Source: Acanthochromis polyacanthus (Eukaryota > Chordata > Actinopteri > Pomacentridae). From it: DNA of 64,000 bases. The notes beneath the pieces were generated by a model. The model saw only the letters and a program-made list of their open reading frames with translations, was not told where the DNA came from and ran no database searches. The DNA lies in contig NC_067123.1 in the NCBI RefSeq assembly GCF_021347895.1, positions 1,054,001 through 1,118,000 of the forward strand. Direction: 5' to 3'. Of this stretch, positions 34,925 to 45,532 are shown in pieces. Position numbers and translations under genes: made by a program. Positions within the stretch are counted from its first letter, which is position 1. The number at the start of each line of letters is the position of its first letter.

Positions 34925-36440
34925 ATGGCTGATGGCTGGCAACTGGTGCAGTACGGGAGGAGACGGCGTCGCCCCCCGTACCGCAACCAATATCACCAGG
35001 ACCAGGCTTGGTCCTGGGAAGGACAAAGAGCGGACGGAGGCTTCAGAGGGAGGGCCCGCGCATTTCCTGCCCCCCAACTAGGGAGACAGGCCCCTTTCCC
35101 TCTACCTAACCGGCCTGTGCCTCCCTTTGTTCCTCCGTTCCGTCGTTTTCCTGCATATGAGCGATTTGGAAGACCCCAGACACGTTCATATGCTTCGGTG
35201 CTGAGGCAGGATGATCAGACTAGGGGACTGGGTGCCGACAGGACCTATCCAGTTGGACCAGCTGACCCTAAATTAGGTAGACTGGTGCGCAAACTGTACA
35301 AGGTGATCAAAGTAGTTCACCATTTGCAGAATGTGGCCCCAGATCCGGGAAAACCAGAGCCCCGCATGATCACCAGGATGGTTGACGTATTGGCCAACAT
35401 GATAAAACCCGCGAACCCCAATTCAAAGACAACAGACATGATTGTGGGTAACGCAAAGAATTGGGGACACAATACGTTAATTATCCTGCAGGATCATTAT
35501 GAGGCAGAGTTGGAGAGCATGCGGGACGATTTGGCACTACATTTAGACCACGAATGGAAGGCCGCATTTGCGGTGGCCACCAGGTGGGCCTACAGAAACC
35601 TACCTCGTGTCACATTTGACTCGATCGAACATGCAGAGGCATGGATAGCGAGTTGTGTGGAGGGTCAAGTGGACAAAAGGTCCAAAGAAATGGACGTGCC
35701 ACGTCCACAACCCCAGCAGAGGGGAGTGAGTAGAAGAGGGGCTCCTCTTTCTACAGAGTTCCTCGAGGAGATCGTGGAACTTCCTTTGAACCCTAACCCT
35801 ACGGCCGTAGGAGACAAAAACAAACAACCTAAACAAACCATGACAAAAAACAAACCACAGGGAGGGAGGTCATTCCTGAGAAGGAACCACCCTTACAAGT
35901 CATGGGTGATATCCAAGATGAACAGGGCTCTGTTCACTCAGATGAAGAGGGGGAAGGGGAACACAGCCTGTCCCCCTTCAACCCATTTCGGTATTCGCCG
36001 AAACCACAGAGAGGGAGTCGGGCAACGAGGGTTCGCCGCTTGCCTGAACTGGAAAGTGATGGGGAAGGGGAACGCAGTTCGTCCCCCTTCGACCCCTTTC
36101 AAAAAGTAAGTCGGGCAACTAGGTCTCGACCTTTGCCGGAACTGGAAAGTGAGGGGGAAGGGGAGCACAGTTTGTCCCCCCGTAACCCCTTTAGGGAAGA
36201 TAGTCGGCCGATTATGGCTCGACGCTTGCCGGATCCGGAAAATCATGAATCCTATTTGGAAACAAACACAAGTCCGGTTGTACCACCTGAAGTCATCAAA
36301 ACGATGGCACAGGTTCATCGGGATTCTGATATCCAACAGGAATCTCCGGGGGATCAGGGGATATGCTGGGGGATTTCTTCAGCAGTCTCTCCTCGACCCC
36401 AAAGATGACCCCAAAGCAGAAATACAAACCAACGAGACAT
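34925..36440 (+). pseudogene. PLE ORF1, copy 1 (frameshifted)
   Basis: It starts at an ATG in a perfect GCCACCATGG context. The N-terminus is GWQLVQYGRRRRR followed by a Gly/Arg/Pro-rich stretch, probably nucleic-acid binding. A mid region of about 200 residues has helical-looking sequence. Near 35,895 the frame is lost by one base; in the next frame come three acidic repeats of about 34 residues (EGEHSLSPFNPF, EGERSSSPFDPF, EGEHSLSPRNPF, each followed by a basic RRLPE-like word). Copy 3 has the extra base and reads through, and there the frame ends at a TGA overlapping the ATG of the next ORF (ATGA). The likely role is a structural RNA-binding protein. No database family is recognised. Confidence 0.75.
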
Positions 36441-36965
36441 ATGAGTACAGACCGAAAGATGGTCAATTGGGGACTCAATGTGGTCAAAAAATGGCTGTTC
36501 ATTGGGGATTCGAACTTGGCGAGATTGCCCAGCCATACCATTGAGGACTTACAAATTGACAGCTACCCAGGTGCCAACTTTAGGCATGCTGAGGCTATTA
36601 TACAAAAGGCATACAGCACTGTGACAGTGGAGAAAGTGCTCCTGTCCTTTGGTATAAATAGTAGGGCACAGAAGGTCAAAGAAACGGCTGTCAAACAACT
36701 ACAAGCCGCGATTAGGATGACAAAGAAAAAATTTCCGTACTCCGAAATTTGGATACCCATGATCAATTACTCTTATGCCTTACCAATGCAAGAACAATTG
36801 GCTCTTCAGAGGCTCAATGCTCACATTTACAAGAACATGCCATACATTGACCTGTTGCATAGGAATCTGTTCAAAACCGAAACAGACCAAATTCATTGGA
36901 CTTCGGGAACAGCCAGAAGCATGTTCGACCACTGGGTGGCGACCCTAAACTTGCCCGCCCCGTAA
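36441..36965 (+). CDS. SGNH/GDSL-type hydrolase encoded by the PLE (ORF2)
   Basis: 174 residues from the ATG at 36,441. All four SGNH blocks are visible: FIGDSN (catalytic Ser24), YPGAN (oxyanion Gly44), FGIN (Asn73) and DQIH (Asp149, His152). The family includes esterases and lipases; related domains occur in ORF1 of some CR1/L2 LINEs and in Ngaro elements. The start overlaps the inferred ORF1 stop (ATGA), suggesting reinitiation. Its end at 36,965 lies inside the open RT frame. A longer upstream extension to 36,363 exists in this frame but is explained by ORF1 coding sequence. The substrate is unknown; a role in membrane or RNP biology is speculation. Confidence 0.82.
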   Translation: MSTDRKMVNWGLNVVKKWLFIGDSNLARLPSHTIEDLQIDSYPGANFRHAEAIIQKAYSTVTVEKVLLSFGINSRAQKVKETAVKQLQAAIRMTKKKFPYSEIWIPMINYSYALPMQEQLALQRLNAHIYKNMPYIDLLHRNLFKTETDQIHWTSGTARSMFDHWVATLNLPAP

Positions 36966-37018
36966 GCCCTACTAAGGTGGGGCAAGAGGGGTCAATACCC
37001 CTTGTAGTAGGAAATGTC

Positions 37019-39229
37019 ATGGTATTGACAAAGAATTTTAGACCAAGCCAAATTCAATTGGACATTCTAAATAGGGGTTTGACATTCAGTCCAACATTAT
37101 TTCTTAGAAAACAACAAAAAAATCAGTTACACTTAGACATCCACACTTATCATAGGAGACTAAAATTAGCAACCTTTTTTAGAAATAATAGAAGTGCTAA
37201 CCCCATACCATTTGTTCTACCTTCAATTTGGGTGCCTCCAATGGACAAATTGCCAGAAGAACTTCATTTATTAATAGAAAAAGACAAATTGGAATTTCAT
37301 ACACATTACAAACCACGTTCGGAAAAACCAAATTTGACACGAGGGGAAATTCATGCACTTTTGGAACTTAAAAACAACAAACACATAATCATAAAGCCGG
37401 CCGATAAAGGCAGTGTGGCAGTGATTATGGGGAGAGACCAATATATCATGGAGGTTCAAAGACAACTTAATGATGCAACATATTATAAAAAATTACAAGA
37501 GCCAATTTACTTAAAAACAATTCCAATAATTCATGAGATCATAGATCGGTTAAAAAAGAAAAAATTCATCAACAAGAAACAAGTACAGTATTTAAAAGGA
37601 GAAAAACAGCCTAGAGAACGACGATTTTATATCCTCCCCAAAATACACAAGGATCCAAAGACTTGGACAGTACCATATTTGGTCCCACCAGGAAGACCTA
37701 TTGTCTCAGATTGTGGGAGTGAGACATATGCTACGGCGGAGTATATTGATTATTTTTTGAATCCTTTGTCTATAATCCATCCCTCATATGTCAAGGATAC
37801 TTATCATTTTGTTGAGATTATTAAAAATTTGCAGATCCCTGACCGATTTTTGTTCTTCACCATAGATGTGGAGAGTTTGTATACCAACATTGATATCCAG
37901 TCTGGACTTAGAACAGTAAGGAAAGCTTTCCGAGATAATCCGAAACCGGACAGACCAGATGAAGAAGTTTTACAGTTGTTGGAAATTAATTTAACTAGAA
38001 ATGATTTTGTTTTCAATGAAGAATATTATTTGCAGATTAAAGGGACTGCAATGGGGAAGAGATTTGCCCCTGCTTATGCTAATTTATTTATGGCAAATTG
38101 GGAAAAAGAGGCCCTTGCCAAATGCTCAAAGAAGCCATTGTATTATTTGAGATTTTTGGACGACATATGGGGGATTTGGACTTATTCAGAGAAGGAATTT
38201 AAAACATTTATTGACATTTTAAATAATCATGACCCCTCCATTAAATTGAAGTATGTACTACAGGCAGATTCTATTGATTTTTTGGACACAACGGTTTATA
38301 AAGGATCGTCCTTCAATACACACAAACAATTGGACATTAAAGTATTTTTTAAACAAACAGATACTCATGCTTTATTATATAAAACAAGTTTTCACCCAAA
38401 GCATGTTTTTAAAGGGATCGTTAAGTCTCAATTATTGAGATTTTCAAGAATTTGCACACAAGACACAGACTTTTGGGAAGCTGTTAAAGTTTTATTTGGG
38501 GTCTTAAAAAACAGAGGATATTCCAGGTCGTTTTTACGACATTGCCTAAAAACTTTTAAGGAAACAAAACAAACTGAAGAAAAACAAATCATTCCATTCA
38601 TTACTCAATATTCATCAATAAGTAGATTCTTTCATAGGAAAATTAAAAACAATTTTACACAATTCATAGAAAACTCCGGAGTATTAGACAATTATAAGAT
38701 CATCTCTGCGTTTAGAAAAAATAAAAATTTGAAGGATATTTTAGTCAGAGCTAAATTAAAACCACTTCAGGATGCACCGATGGAATCTCAATTCACGCAT
38801 TTCAAACAATTGAAATTTGTCAAAAACAGAACAGATGGGTCTATATACAGGATCAAACAAGGATTCTCAGTACAATCATCTAATTGTGTTTACATTATCA
38901 GTTGTGCCATATGTGGCAAACAATACATTGGTGAAACAAAAAATACATTAAGAAAAAGAATGTGGCAGCATAAATACAATATAATAAATAAGAAGGAGAC
39001 AGACACACCTTTGGTTCAACATTTTATTTTACATGGCATGCATGCTCTTCAGATCTCCGGACTTCAAAGTCATTCGACCTGGACGGATAAGGACAGAAAG
39101 AGCCTTGAGAGGAGATGGATATACCTTCTTAACACTAAGGAACCTGTTGGACTTAATAAAAGTATAATTAGGGATGTATATATATTTTTTTTGGGTCGTC
39201 TTAGCTTAATATTGCGATTTGAAACCTAG
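37019..39229 (+). CDS. Penelope-like reverse transcriptase with GIY-YIG endonuclease, copy 1
   Basis: 736 residues from the first ATG (the frame is open earlier, from a TTG at 36,896). Order: N-terminal PLE region with KPADKGSVAVIM; RT motif A with Asp283 (FTIDVESLYTNI); GTAMGKRFAPAYANLF; catalytic FLDD (Asp381, Asp382); then a linker. The GIY-YIG domain starts near residue 622: VYIISCAICGKQYIGE with YIG at 636-638, a CxxC pair, RKRMWQH, and a final WIYLLNT...GLN block. It copies RNA into DNA and nicks target DNA. The stop codon TAG lies within the CCTAGCCCTGG that begins the telomere-like 3' zone. How it is translated after ORF2 (coupling or frameshift) is not resolved. Confidence 0.93.
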   Translation: MVLTKNFRPSQIQLDILNRGLTFSPTLFLRKQQKNQLHLDIHTYHRRLKLATFFRNNRSANPIPFVLPSIWVPPMDKLPEELHLLIEKDKLEFHTHYKPRSEKPNLTRGEIHALLELKNNKHIIIKPADKGSVAVIMGRDQYIMEVQRQLNDATYYKKLQEPIYLKTIPIIHEIIDRLKKKKFINKKQVQYLKGEKQPRERRFYILPKIHKDPKTWTVPYLVPPGRPIVSDCGSETYATAEYIDYFLNPLSIIHPSYVKDTYHFVEIIKNLQIPDRFLFFTIDVESLYTNIDIQSGLRTVRKAFRDNPKPDRPDEEVLQLLEINLTRNDFVFNEEYYLQIKGTAMGKRFAPAYANLFMANWEKEALAKCSKKPLYYLRFLDDIWGIWTYSEKEFKTFIDILNNHDPSIKLKYVLQADSIDFLDTTVYKGSSFNTHKQLDIKVFFKQTDTHALLYKTSFHPKHVFKGIVKSQLLRFSRICTQDTDFWEAVKVLFGVLKNRGYSRSFLRHCLKTFKETKQTEEKQIIPFITQYSSISRFFHRKIKNNFTQFIENSGVLDNYKIISAFRKNKNLKDILVRAKLKPLQDAPMESQFTHFKQLKFVKNRTDGSIYRIKQGFSVQSSNCVYIISCAICGKQYIGETKNTLRKRMWQHKYNIINKKETDTPLVQHFILHGMHALQISGLQSHSTWTDKDRKSLERRWIYLLNTKEPVGLNKSIIRDVYIFFLGRLSLILRFET

Positions 39230-39944
39230 CCCTGGCCCTAATCTTAACCCTAACCTTAACTTCACTCTTACCCCTGGCCCTAAACCTAACCCCAGTCTGG
39301 GTACTGATCCTAACCTTAACCCCACCCTTGGGCCCTAAACCTAACCCCAGTCCTGGCCTTTACCCTAACCTTAACCTCACCCCTTTCCTTGGCCCTAACC
39401 CTAACCCCACCCCTGGCCCTAATCCTAAACCTAATCTGACTGTTGCATTTGGCCCTAAACCTAAATTTTACTTCTAACAAAATTTGGATCTTACCCTAAA
39501 CCTAATTTGGCCCTAAATTTACTTTTACATTGATAATTTAAACCCCAATCTACTCAAAATCTAAATTTAAAATTAATTTTATACCCAATTTCTAAGTCCC
39601 ATTTCAATTCATGACTTTAACCCTACTTAAATATTTAATCTCATTGATTTTTCTTATTTTCATATGGTGTATCCTTAATTATAGGCTTTTTATTTCAATT
39701 TCATTGATTTTGTAGTTTAAAATAAGTTAAAATAGGTTAAAATACGTTAAAATACATTAAAATGGGTTAAAATACATTAAAATGGGTTGAAATACATTAA
39801 AATACATTAAAATGGGTTAAAATACATTGAAATACATTAAAATGGCTTTGGGGGAATTTATAATGGTTAAATAGACGACTAGGGTAAATTCATTCGGTTA
39901 AAAACGTTTTTTAAAATTAAATAGATAAATTAAGTCCACAGGGG

Positions 39945-39952
39945 TATAAATA
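39945..39952 (+). promoter_or_regulatory. TATA box, PLE copy 2
   Basis: TATAAATA in the same context as copy 1. Confidence 0.55.
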
Positions 39953-40042
39953 CAAGCACCACACATGCAGAGCTCATTTCTGCTCCGGTCTTCGAACGAG
40001 CAACATCTCTGAGAGGTATTGGAAGCTGCTGCCTTAGTTTTT

Positions 40043-40100
40043 GTGTGCCTTGGCCTGAAGAAGACCCGTTCAAGGGTCGAAACGTCGCCCATAGGCACAC
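40043..40100 (+). ncRNA. hammerhead-type ribozyme, PLE copy 2
   Basis: Same stems and core as copy 1; cleavage at 40,086. Confidence 0.85.
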
Positions 40101-40232
40101 ATTAATTTTCTTTGACAGTTTTTTTTGAAATAAATATAATAAATACATAAATATTTTTTTGAATACATATCTTTATAGTTTTTAAAAATAAATCAACATA
40201 AATAATTAAAAATAGACATTTCATTTGCCACC

Positions 40233-41748
40233 ATGGCTGATGGCTGGCAACTGGTGCAGTACGGGAGGAGACGGCGTCGCCCCCCGTACCGCAACCAATA
40301 TCACCAGGACCAGGCTTGGTCCTGGGAAGGACAAAGAGCGGACGGAGGCTTCAGAGGGAGGGCCCGCGCATTTCCTGCCCCCCAACTAGGGAGACAGGCC
40401 CCTTTCCCTCTACCTAACCGGCCTGTGCCTCCCTTTGTTCCTCCGTTCCGTCGTTTTCCTGCATATGAGCGATTTGGAAGACCCCAGACACGTTCATATG
40501 CTTCGGTGCTGAGGCAGGATGATCAGACTAGGGGACTGGGTGCCGACAGGACCTATCCAGTTGGACCAGCTGACCCTAAATTAGGTAGACTGGTGCGCAA
40601 ACTGTACAAGGTGATCAAAGTAGTTCACCATTTGCAGAATGTGGCCCCAGATCCGGGAAAACCAGAGCCCCGCATGATCACCAGGATGGTTGACGTATTG
40701 GCCAACATGATAAAACCCGCGAACCCCAATTCAAAGACAACAGACATGATTGTGGGTAACGCAAAGAATTGGGGACACAATACGTTAATTATCCTGCAGG
40801 ATCATTATGAGGCAGAGTTGGAGAGCATGCGGGACGATTTGGCACTACATTTAGACCACGAATGGAAGGCCGCATTTGCGGTGGCCACCAGGTGGGCCTA
40901 CAGAAACCTACCTCGTGTCACATTTGACTCGATCGAACATGCAGAGGCATGGATAGCGAGTTGTGTGGAGGGTCAAGTGGACAAAAGGTCCAAAGAAATG
41001 GACGTGCCACGTCCACAACCCCAGCAGAGGGGAGTGAGTAGAAGAGGGGCTCCTCTTTCTACAGAGTTCCTCGAGGAGATCGTGGAACTTCCTTTGAACC
41101 CTAACCCTACGGCCGTAGGAGACAAAAACAAACAACCTAAACAAACCATGACAAAAAACAAACCACAGGGAGGGAGGTCATTCCTGAGAAGGAACCACCC
41201 TTACAAGTCATGGGTGATATCCAAGATGAACAGGGCTCTGTTCACTCAGATGAAGAGGGGGAAGGGGAACACAGCCTGTCCCCCTTCAACCCATTTCGGT
41301 ATTCGCCGAAACCACAGAGAGGGAGTCGGGCAACGAGGGTTCGCCGCTTGCCTGAACTGGAAAGTGATGGGGAAGGGGAACGCAGTTCGTCCCCCTTCGA
41401 CCCCTTTCAAAAAGTAAGTCGGGCAACTAGGTCTCGACCTTTGCCGGAACTGGAAAGTGAGGGGGAAGGGGAGCACAGTTTGTCCCCCCGTAACCCCTTT
41501 AGGGAAGATAGTCGGCCGATTATGGCTCGACGCTTGCCGGATCCGGAAAATCATGAATCCTATTTGGAAACAAACACAAGTCCGGTTGTACCACCTGAAG
41601 TCATCAAAACGATGGCACAGGTTCATCGGGATTCTGATATCCAACAGGAATCTCCGGGGGATCAGGGGGATATGCTGGGGATTTCTTCAGCAGTCTCTCC
41701 TCGACCCCAAAGATGACCCCAAAGCAGAAATACAAACCAACGAGACAT
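40233..41748 (+). pseudogene. PLE ORF1, copy 2 (frameshifted)
   Basis: Same one-base loss as copy 1 near 41,203. Downstream it keeps a GDQGDML reading that copy 1 has lost, but it then diverges from copy 3 at a missing A (TTCTTCAGCAG). Confidence 0.75.
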
Positions 41749-42273
41749 ATGAGTACAGACCGAAAGATGGTCAATTGGGGACTCAATGTGGTCAAAAAAT
41801 GGCTGTTCATTGGGGATTCGAACTTGGCGAGATTGCCCAGCCATACCATTGAGGACTTACAAATTGACAGCTACCCAGGTGCCAACTTTAGGCATGCTGA
41901 GGCTATTATACAAAAGGCATACAGCACTGTGACAGTGGAGAAAGTGCTCCTGTCCTTTGGTATAAATAGTAGGGCACAGAAGGTCAAAGAAACGGCTGTC
42001 AAACAACTACAAGCCGCGATTAGGATGACAAAGAAAAAATTTCCGTACTCCGAAATTTGGATACCCATGATCAATTACTCTTATGCCTTACCAATGCAAG
42101 AACAATTGGCTCTTCAGAGGCTCAATGCTCACATTTACAAGAACATGCCATACATTGACCTGTTGCATAGGAATCTGTTCAAAACCGAAACAGACCAAAT
42201 TCATTGGACTTCGGGAACAGCCAGAAGCATGTTCGACCACTGGGTGGCGACCCTAAACTTGCCCGCCCCGTAA
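41749..42273 (+). CDS. SGNH/GDSL-type hydrolase, PLE copy 2
   Basis: The protein is the same as in copy 1, with Ser, Gly, Asn and Asp/His blocks all present. The frame is intact even though the neighbouring RT frame is broken. Confidence 0.8.
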   Translation: MSTDRKMVNWGLNVVKKWLFIGDSNLARLPSHTIEDLQIDSYPGANFRHAEAIIQKAYSTVTVEKVLLSFGINSRAQKVKETAVKQLQAAIRMTKKKFPYSEIWIPMINYSYALPMQEQLALQRLNAHIYKNMPYIDLLHRNLFKTETDQIHWTSGTARSMFDHWVATLNLPAP

Positions 42274-42326
42274 GCCCTACTAAGGTGGGGCAAGAGGGGT
42301 CAATACCCCTTGTAGTAGGAAATGTC

Positions 42327-44530
42327 ATGGTATTGACAAAGAATTTTAGACCAAGCCAAATTCAATTGGACATTCTAAATAGGGGTTTGACATTCAGTCC
42401 AACATTATTTCTTAGAAAACAACAAAAAATCAGTTACACTTAGACATCCACACTTATCATAGGAGACTAAAATTAGCAACCTTTTTAGAAATAATAGAAG
42501 TGCTAACCCCATACCATTTGTTCTACCTTCAATTTGGGTGCCTCCAATGGACAAATTGCCAGAAGAACTTCATTTATTAATAGAAAAAGACAAATTGGAA
42601 TTTCATACACATTACAAACCACGTTCGGAAAAACCAAATTTGACACGAGGGGAAATTCATGCACTTTTGGAACTTAAAAACAACAAACACATAATCATAA
42701 AGCCGGCCGATAAAGGCAGTGTGGCAGTGATTATGGGGAGAGACCAATATATCATGGAGGTTCAAAGACAACTTAATGATGCAACATATTATAAAAAATT
42801 ACAAGAGCCAATTTACTTAAAAACAATTCCAATAATTCATGAGATCATAGATCGGTTAAAAAAGAAAAAATTCATCAACAAGAAACAAGTACAGTATTTA
42901 AAAGGAGAAAAACAGCCTAGAGAACGACGATTTTATATCCTCCCCAAAATACACAAGGATCCAAAGACTTGGACAGTACCATATTTGGTCCCACCAGGAA
43001 GACCTATTGTCTCAGATTGTGGGAGTGAGACATATGCTACGGCGGAGTATATTGATTATTTTTGAATCCTTTGTCTATAATCCATCCCTCATATGTCAAG
43101 GATACTTATCATTTTGTTGAGATTATTAAAAATTTGCAGATCCCTGACCGATTTTGTTCTTCACCATAGATGTGGAGAGTTTGTATACCAACATTGATAT
43201 CCAGTCTGGACTTAGAACAGTAAGGAAAGCTTTCCGAGATAATCCGAAACCGGACAGACCAGATGAAGAAGTTTTACAGTTGTTGGAAATTAATTTAACT
43301 AGAAATGATTTTGTTTTCAATGAAGAATATTATTTGCAGATTAAAGGGACTGCAATGGGGAAGAGATTTGCCCCTGCTTATGCTAATTTATTTATGGCAA
43401 ATTGGGAAAAAGAGGCCCTTGCCAAATGCTCAAAGAAGCCATTGTATATTTGAGATTTTTGGACGACATATGGGGGATTTGGACTTATTCAGAGAAGGAA
43501 TTTAAACATTTATTGACATTTTAAATAATCATGACCCCTCCATTAAATTGAAGTATGTACTACAGGCAGATTCTATTGATTTTTTGGACACAACGGTTTA
43601 TAAAGGATCGTCCTTCAATACACACAAACAATTGGACATTAAAGTATTTTTTAAACAAACAGATACTCATGCTTTATTATATAAAACAAGTTTTCACCCA
43701 AAGCATGTTTTTAAAGGGATCGTTAAGTCTCAATTATTGAGATTTTCAAGAATTTGCACACAAGACACAGACTTTTGGGAAGCTGTTAAAGTTTTATTTG
43801 GGGTCTTAAAAAACAGAGGATATTCCAGGTCGTTTTACGACATTGCCTAAAAACTTTTAAGGAAACAAAACAAACTGAAGAAAAACAAATCATTCCATTC
43901 ATTACTCAATATTCATCAATAAGTAGATTCTTTCATAGGAAAATTAAAAACAATTTTACACAATTCATAGAAAACTCCGGAGTATTAGACAATTATAAGA
44001 TCATCTCTGCGTTTAGAAAAATAAAAATTTGAAGGATATTTTAGTCAGAGCTAATTAAAACCACTTCAGGATGCACCGATGGGAATCTCAATTCACGCAT
44101 TTCAAACAATTGAAATTTGTCAAAAACAGAACAGATGGGTCTATATACAGGATCAAACAAGGATTCTCAGTACAATCATCTAATTGTGTTTACATTATCA
44201 GTTGTGCCATATGTGGCAAACAATACATTGGTGAAACAAAAAATACATTAAGAAAAAGAATGTGGCAGCATAAATACAATATAATAAATAAGAAGGAGAC
44301 AGACACACCTTTGGTTCAACATTTTATTTTACATGGCATGCATGCTCTTCAGATCTCCGGACTTCAAAGTCATTCGACCTGGACGGATAAGGACAGAAAG
44401 AGCCTTGAGAGGAGATGGATATACCTTCTTAACACTAAGGAACCTGTTGGACTTAATAAAAAGTATAATTAGGGATGTATATATATTTTTTTTGGGTCGT
44501 CTTAGCTTAATATTGCGATTTGAAACCTAG
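42327..44530 (+). pseudogene. Penelope-like RT/GIY-YIG, copy 2 (multiple frameshifts)
   Basis: Breaks relative to copy 1 occur at runs such as AACAACAAAAAATC (42,420), TTATTTTTGAATC (43,060), GATTTTGTTC (43,150), TTGTATATTTG (43,443), CGTTTTACGAC (43,833) and AGCTAATTAAAA (44,050). Nearly all lie in homopolymers, so either decay or uncorrected base-calling errors could explain them. Motifs are intact between breaks. Confidence 0.85.
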
Positions 44531-45243
44531 CCCTGGCCCTAATCTTAACCCTAACCTTAACTTCACTCTTACCCCTGGCCCTAAACCTAACCCCAGTCTG
44601 GGTACTGATCCTAACCTTAACCCCACCCTTGGGCCCTAAACCTAACCCCAGTCCTGGCCTTTACCCTAACCTTAACCTCACCCCTTTCCTTGGCCCTAAC
44701 CCTAACCCCACCCCTGGCCCTAATCCTAAACCTAATCTGACTGTTGCATTTGGCCCTAAACCTAAATTTTACTTCTAACAAAATTTGGATCTTACCCTAA
44801 ACCTAATTTGGCCCTAAATTTACTTTTACATTGATAATTTAAACCCCAATCTACTCAAAATCTAAATTTAAAATTAATTTTATACCCAATTTCTAAGTCC
44901 CATTTCAATTCATGACTTTAACCCTACTTAAATATTTAATCTCATTGATTTTCTTATTTTCATATGGTGTATCCTTAATTATAGGCTTTTTATTTCAATT
45001 TCATTGATTTTGTAGTTTAAAATAAGTTAAAATAGGTTAAAATACGTTAAAATACATTAAAATGGGTTAAAATACATTAAAATGGGTTGAAATACATTAA
45101 AATACATTAAAATGGGTTAAAATACATTGAAATACATTAAAATGGCTTTGGGGGAATTTATAATGGTTAAATAGACGACTAGGGTAAATTCATTCGGTTA
45201 AAAACGTTTTTAAAATTAAATAGATAAATTAAGTCCACAGGGG

Positions 45244-45251
45244 TATAAATA
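45244..45251 (+). promoter_or_regulatory. TATA box, PLE copy 3
   Basis: TATAAATA, identical context to copy 1. Confidence 0.55.
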
Positions 45252-45342
45252 CAAGCACCACACATGCAGAGCTCATTTCTGCTCCGGTCTTCGAACGAGC
45301 AACATCTCTGAGAGGTATTGGAAGCTGCTGCCTTAGTTTTTT

Positions 45343-45400
45343 GTGTGCCTTGGCCTGAAGAAGACCCGTTCAAGGGTCGAAACGTCGCCCATAGGCACAC
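45343..45400 (+). ncRNA. hammerhead-type ribozyme, PLE copy 3
   Basis: Same stems and core as copy 1; cleavage at 45,386. Confidence 0.85.
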
Positions 45401-45532
45401 ATTAATTTTCTTTGACAGTTTTTTTTGAAATAAATATAATAAATACATAAATATTTTTTTTGAATACATATCTTTATAGTTTTAAAAATAAATCAACATA
45501 AATAATTAAAAATAGACATTTCATTTGCCACC

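Larger units (their letters stand above)
34062..39370 (+). mobile_element. autonomous Penelope-like element, tandem copy 1
   Basis: A unit of about 5.3 kb: a degenerate CCCTAAC-rich zone, AT-rich ATTAAAATGGG-type short repeats (34,398-34,550), a TATA box, a hammerhead, ORF1, an SGNH hydrolase ORF, an RT/GIY-YIG ORF, and CCCTAAC-rich sequence again. Three such units lie head to tail, each 5' zone doubling as the 3' zone of the previous unit, like the pseudo-LTR tandems of other PLEs. This copy has the only intact RT frame. Confidence 0.92.
39371..44671 (+). mobile_element. Penelope-like element, tandem copy 2
   Basis: Nearly identical to copy 1 over its whole length. The differences seen are almost all single-base changes in homopolymers. 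Confidence 0.92.

Noticed and set aside
36363..36440. N-terminal extension of the SGNH ORF
   Set aside because: Copy 3 shows this stretch is the end of ORF1 in another frame; the ATG at 36,441 overlapping ATGA is the better start.
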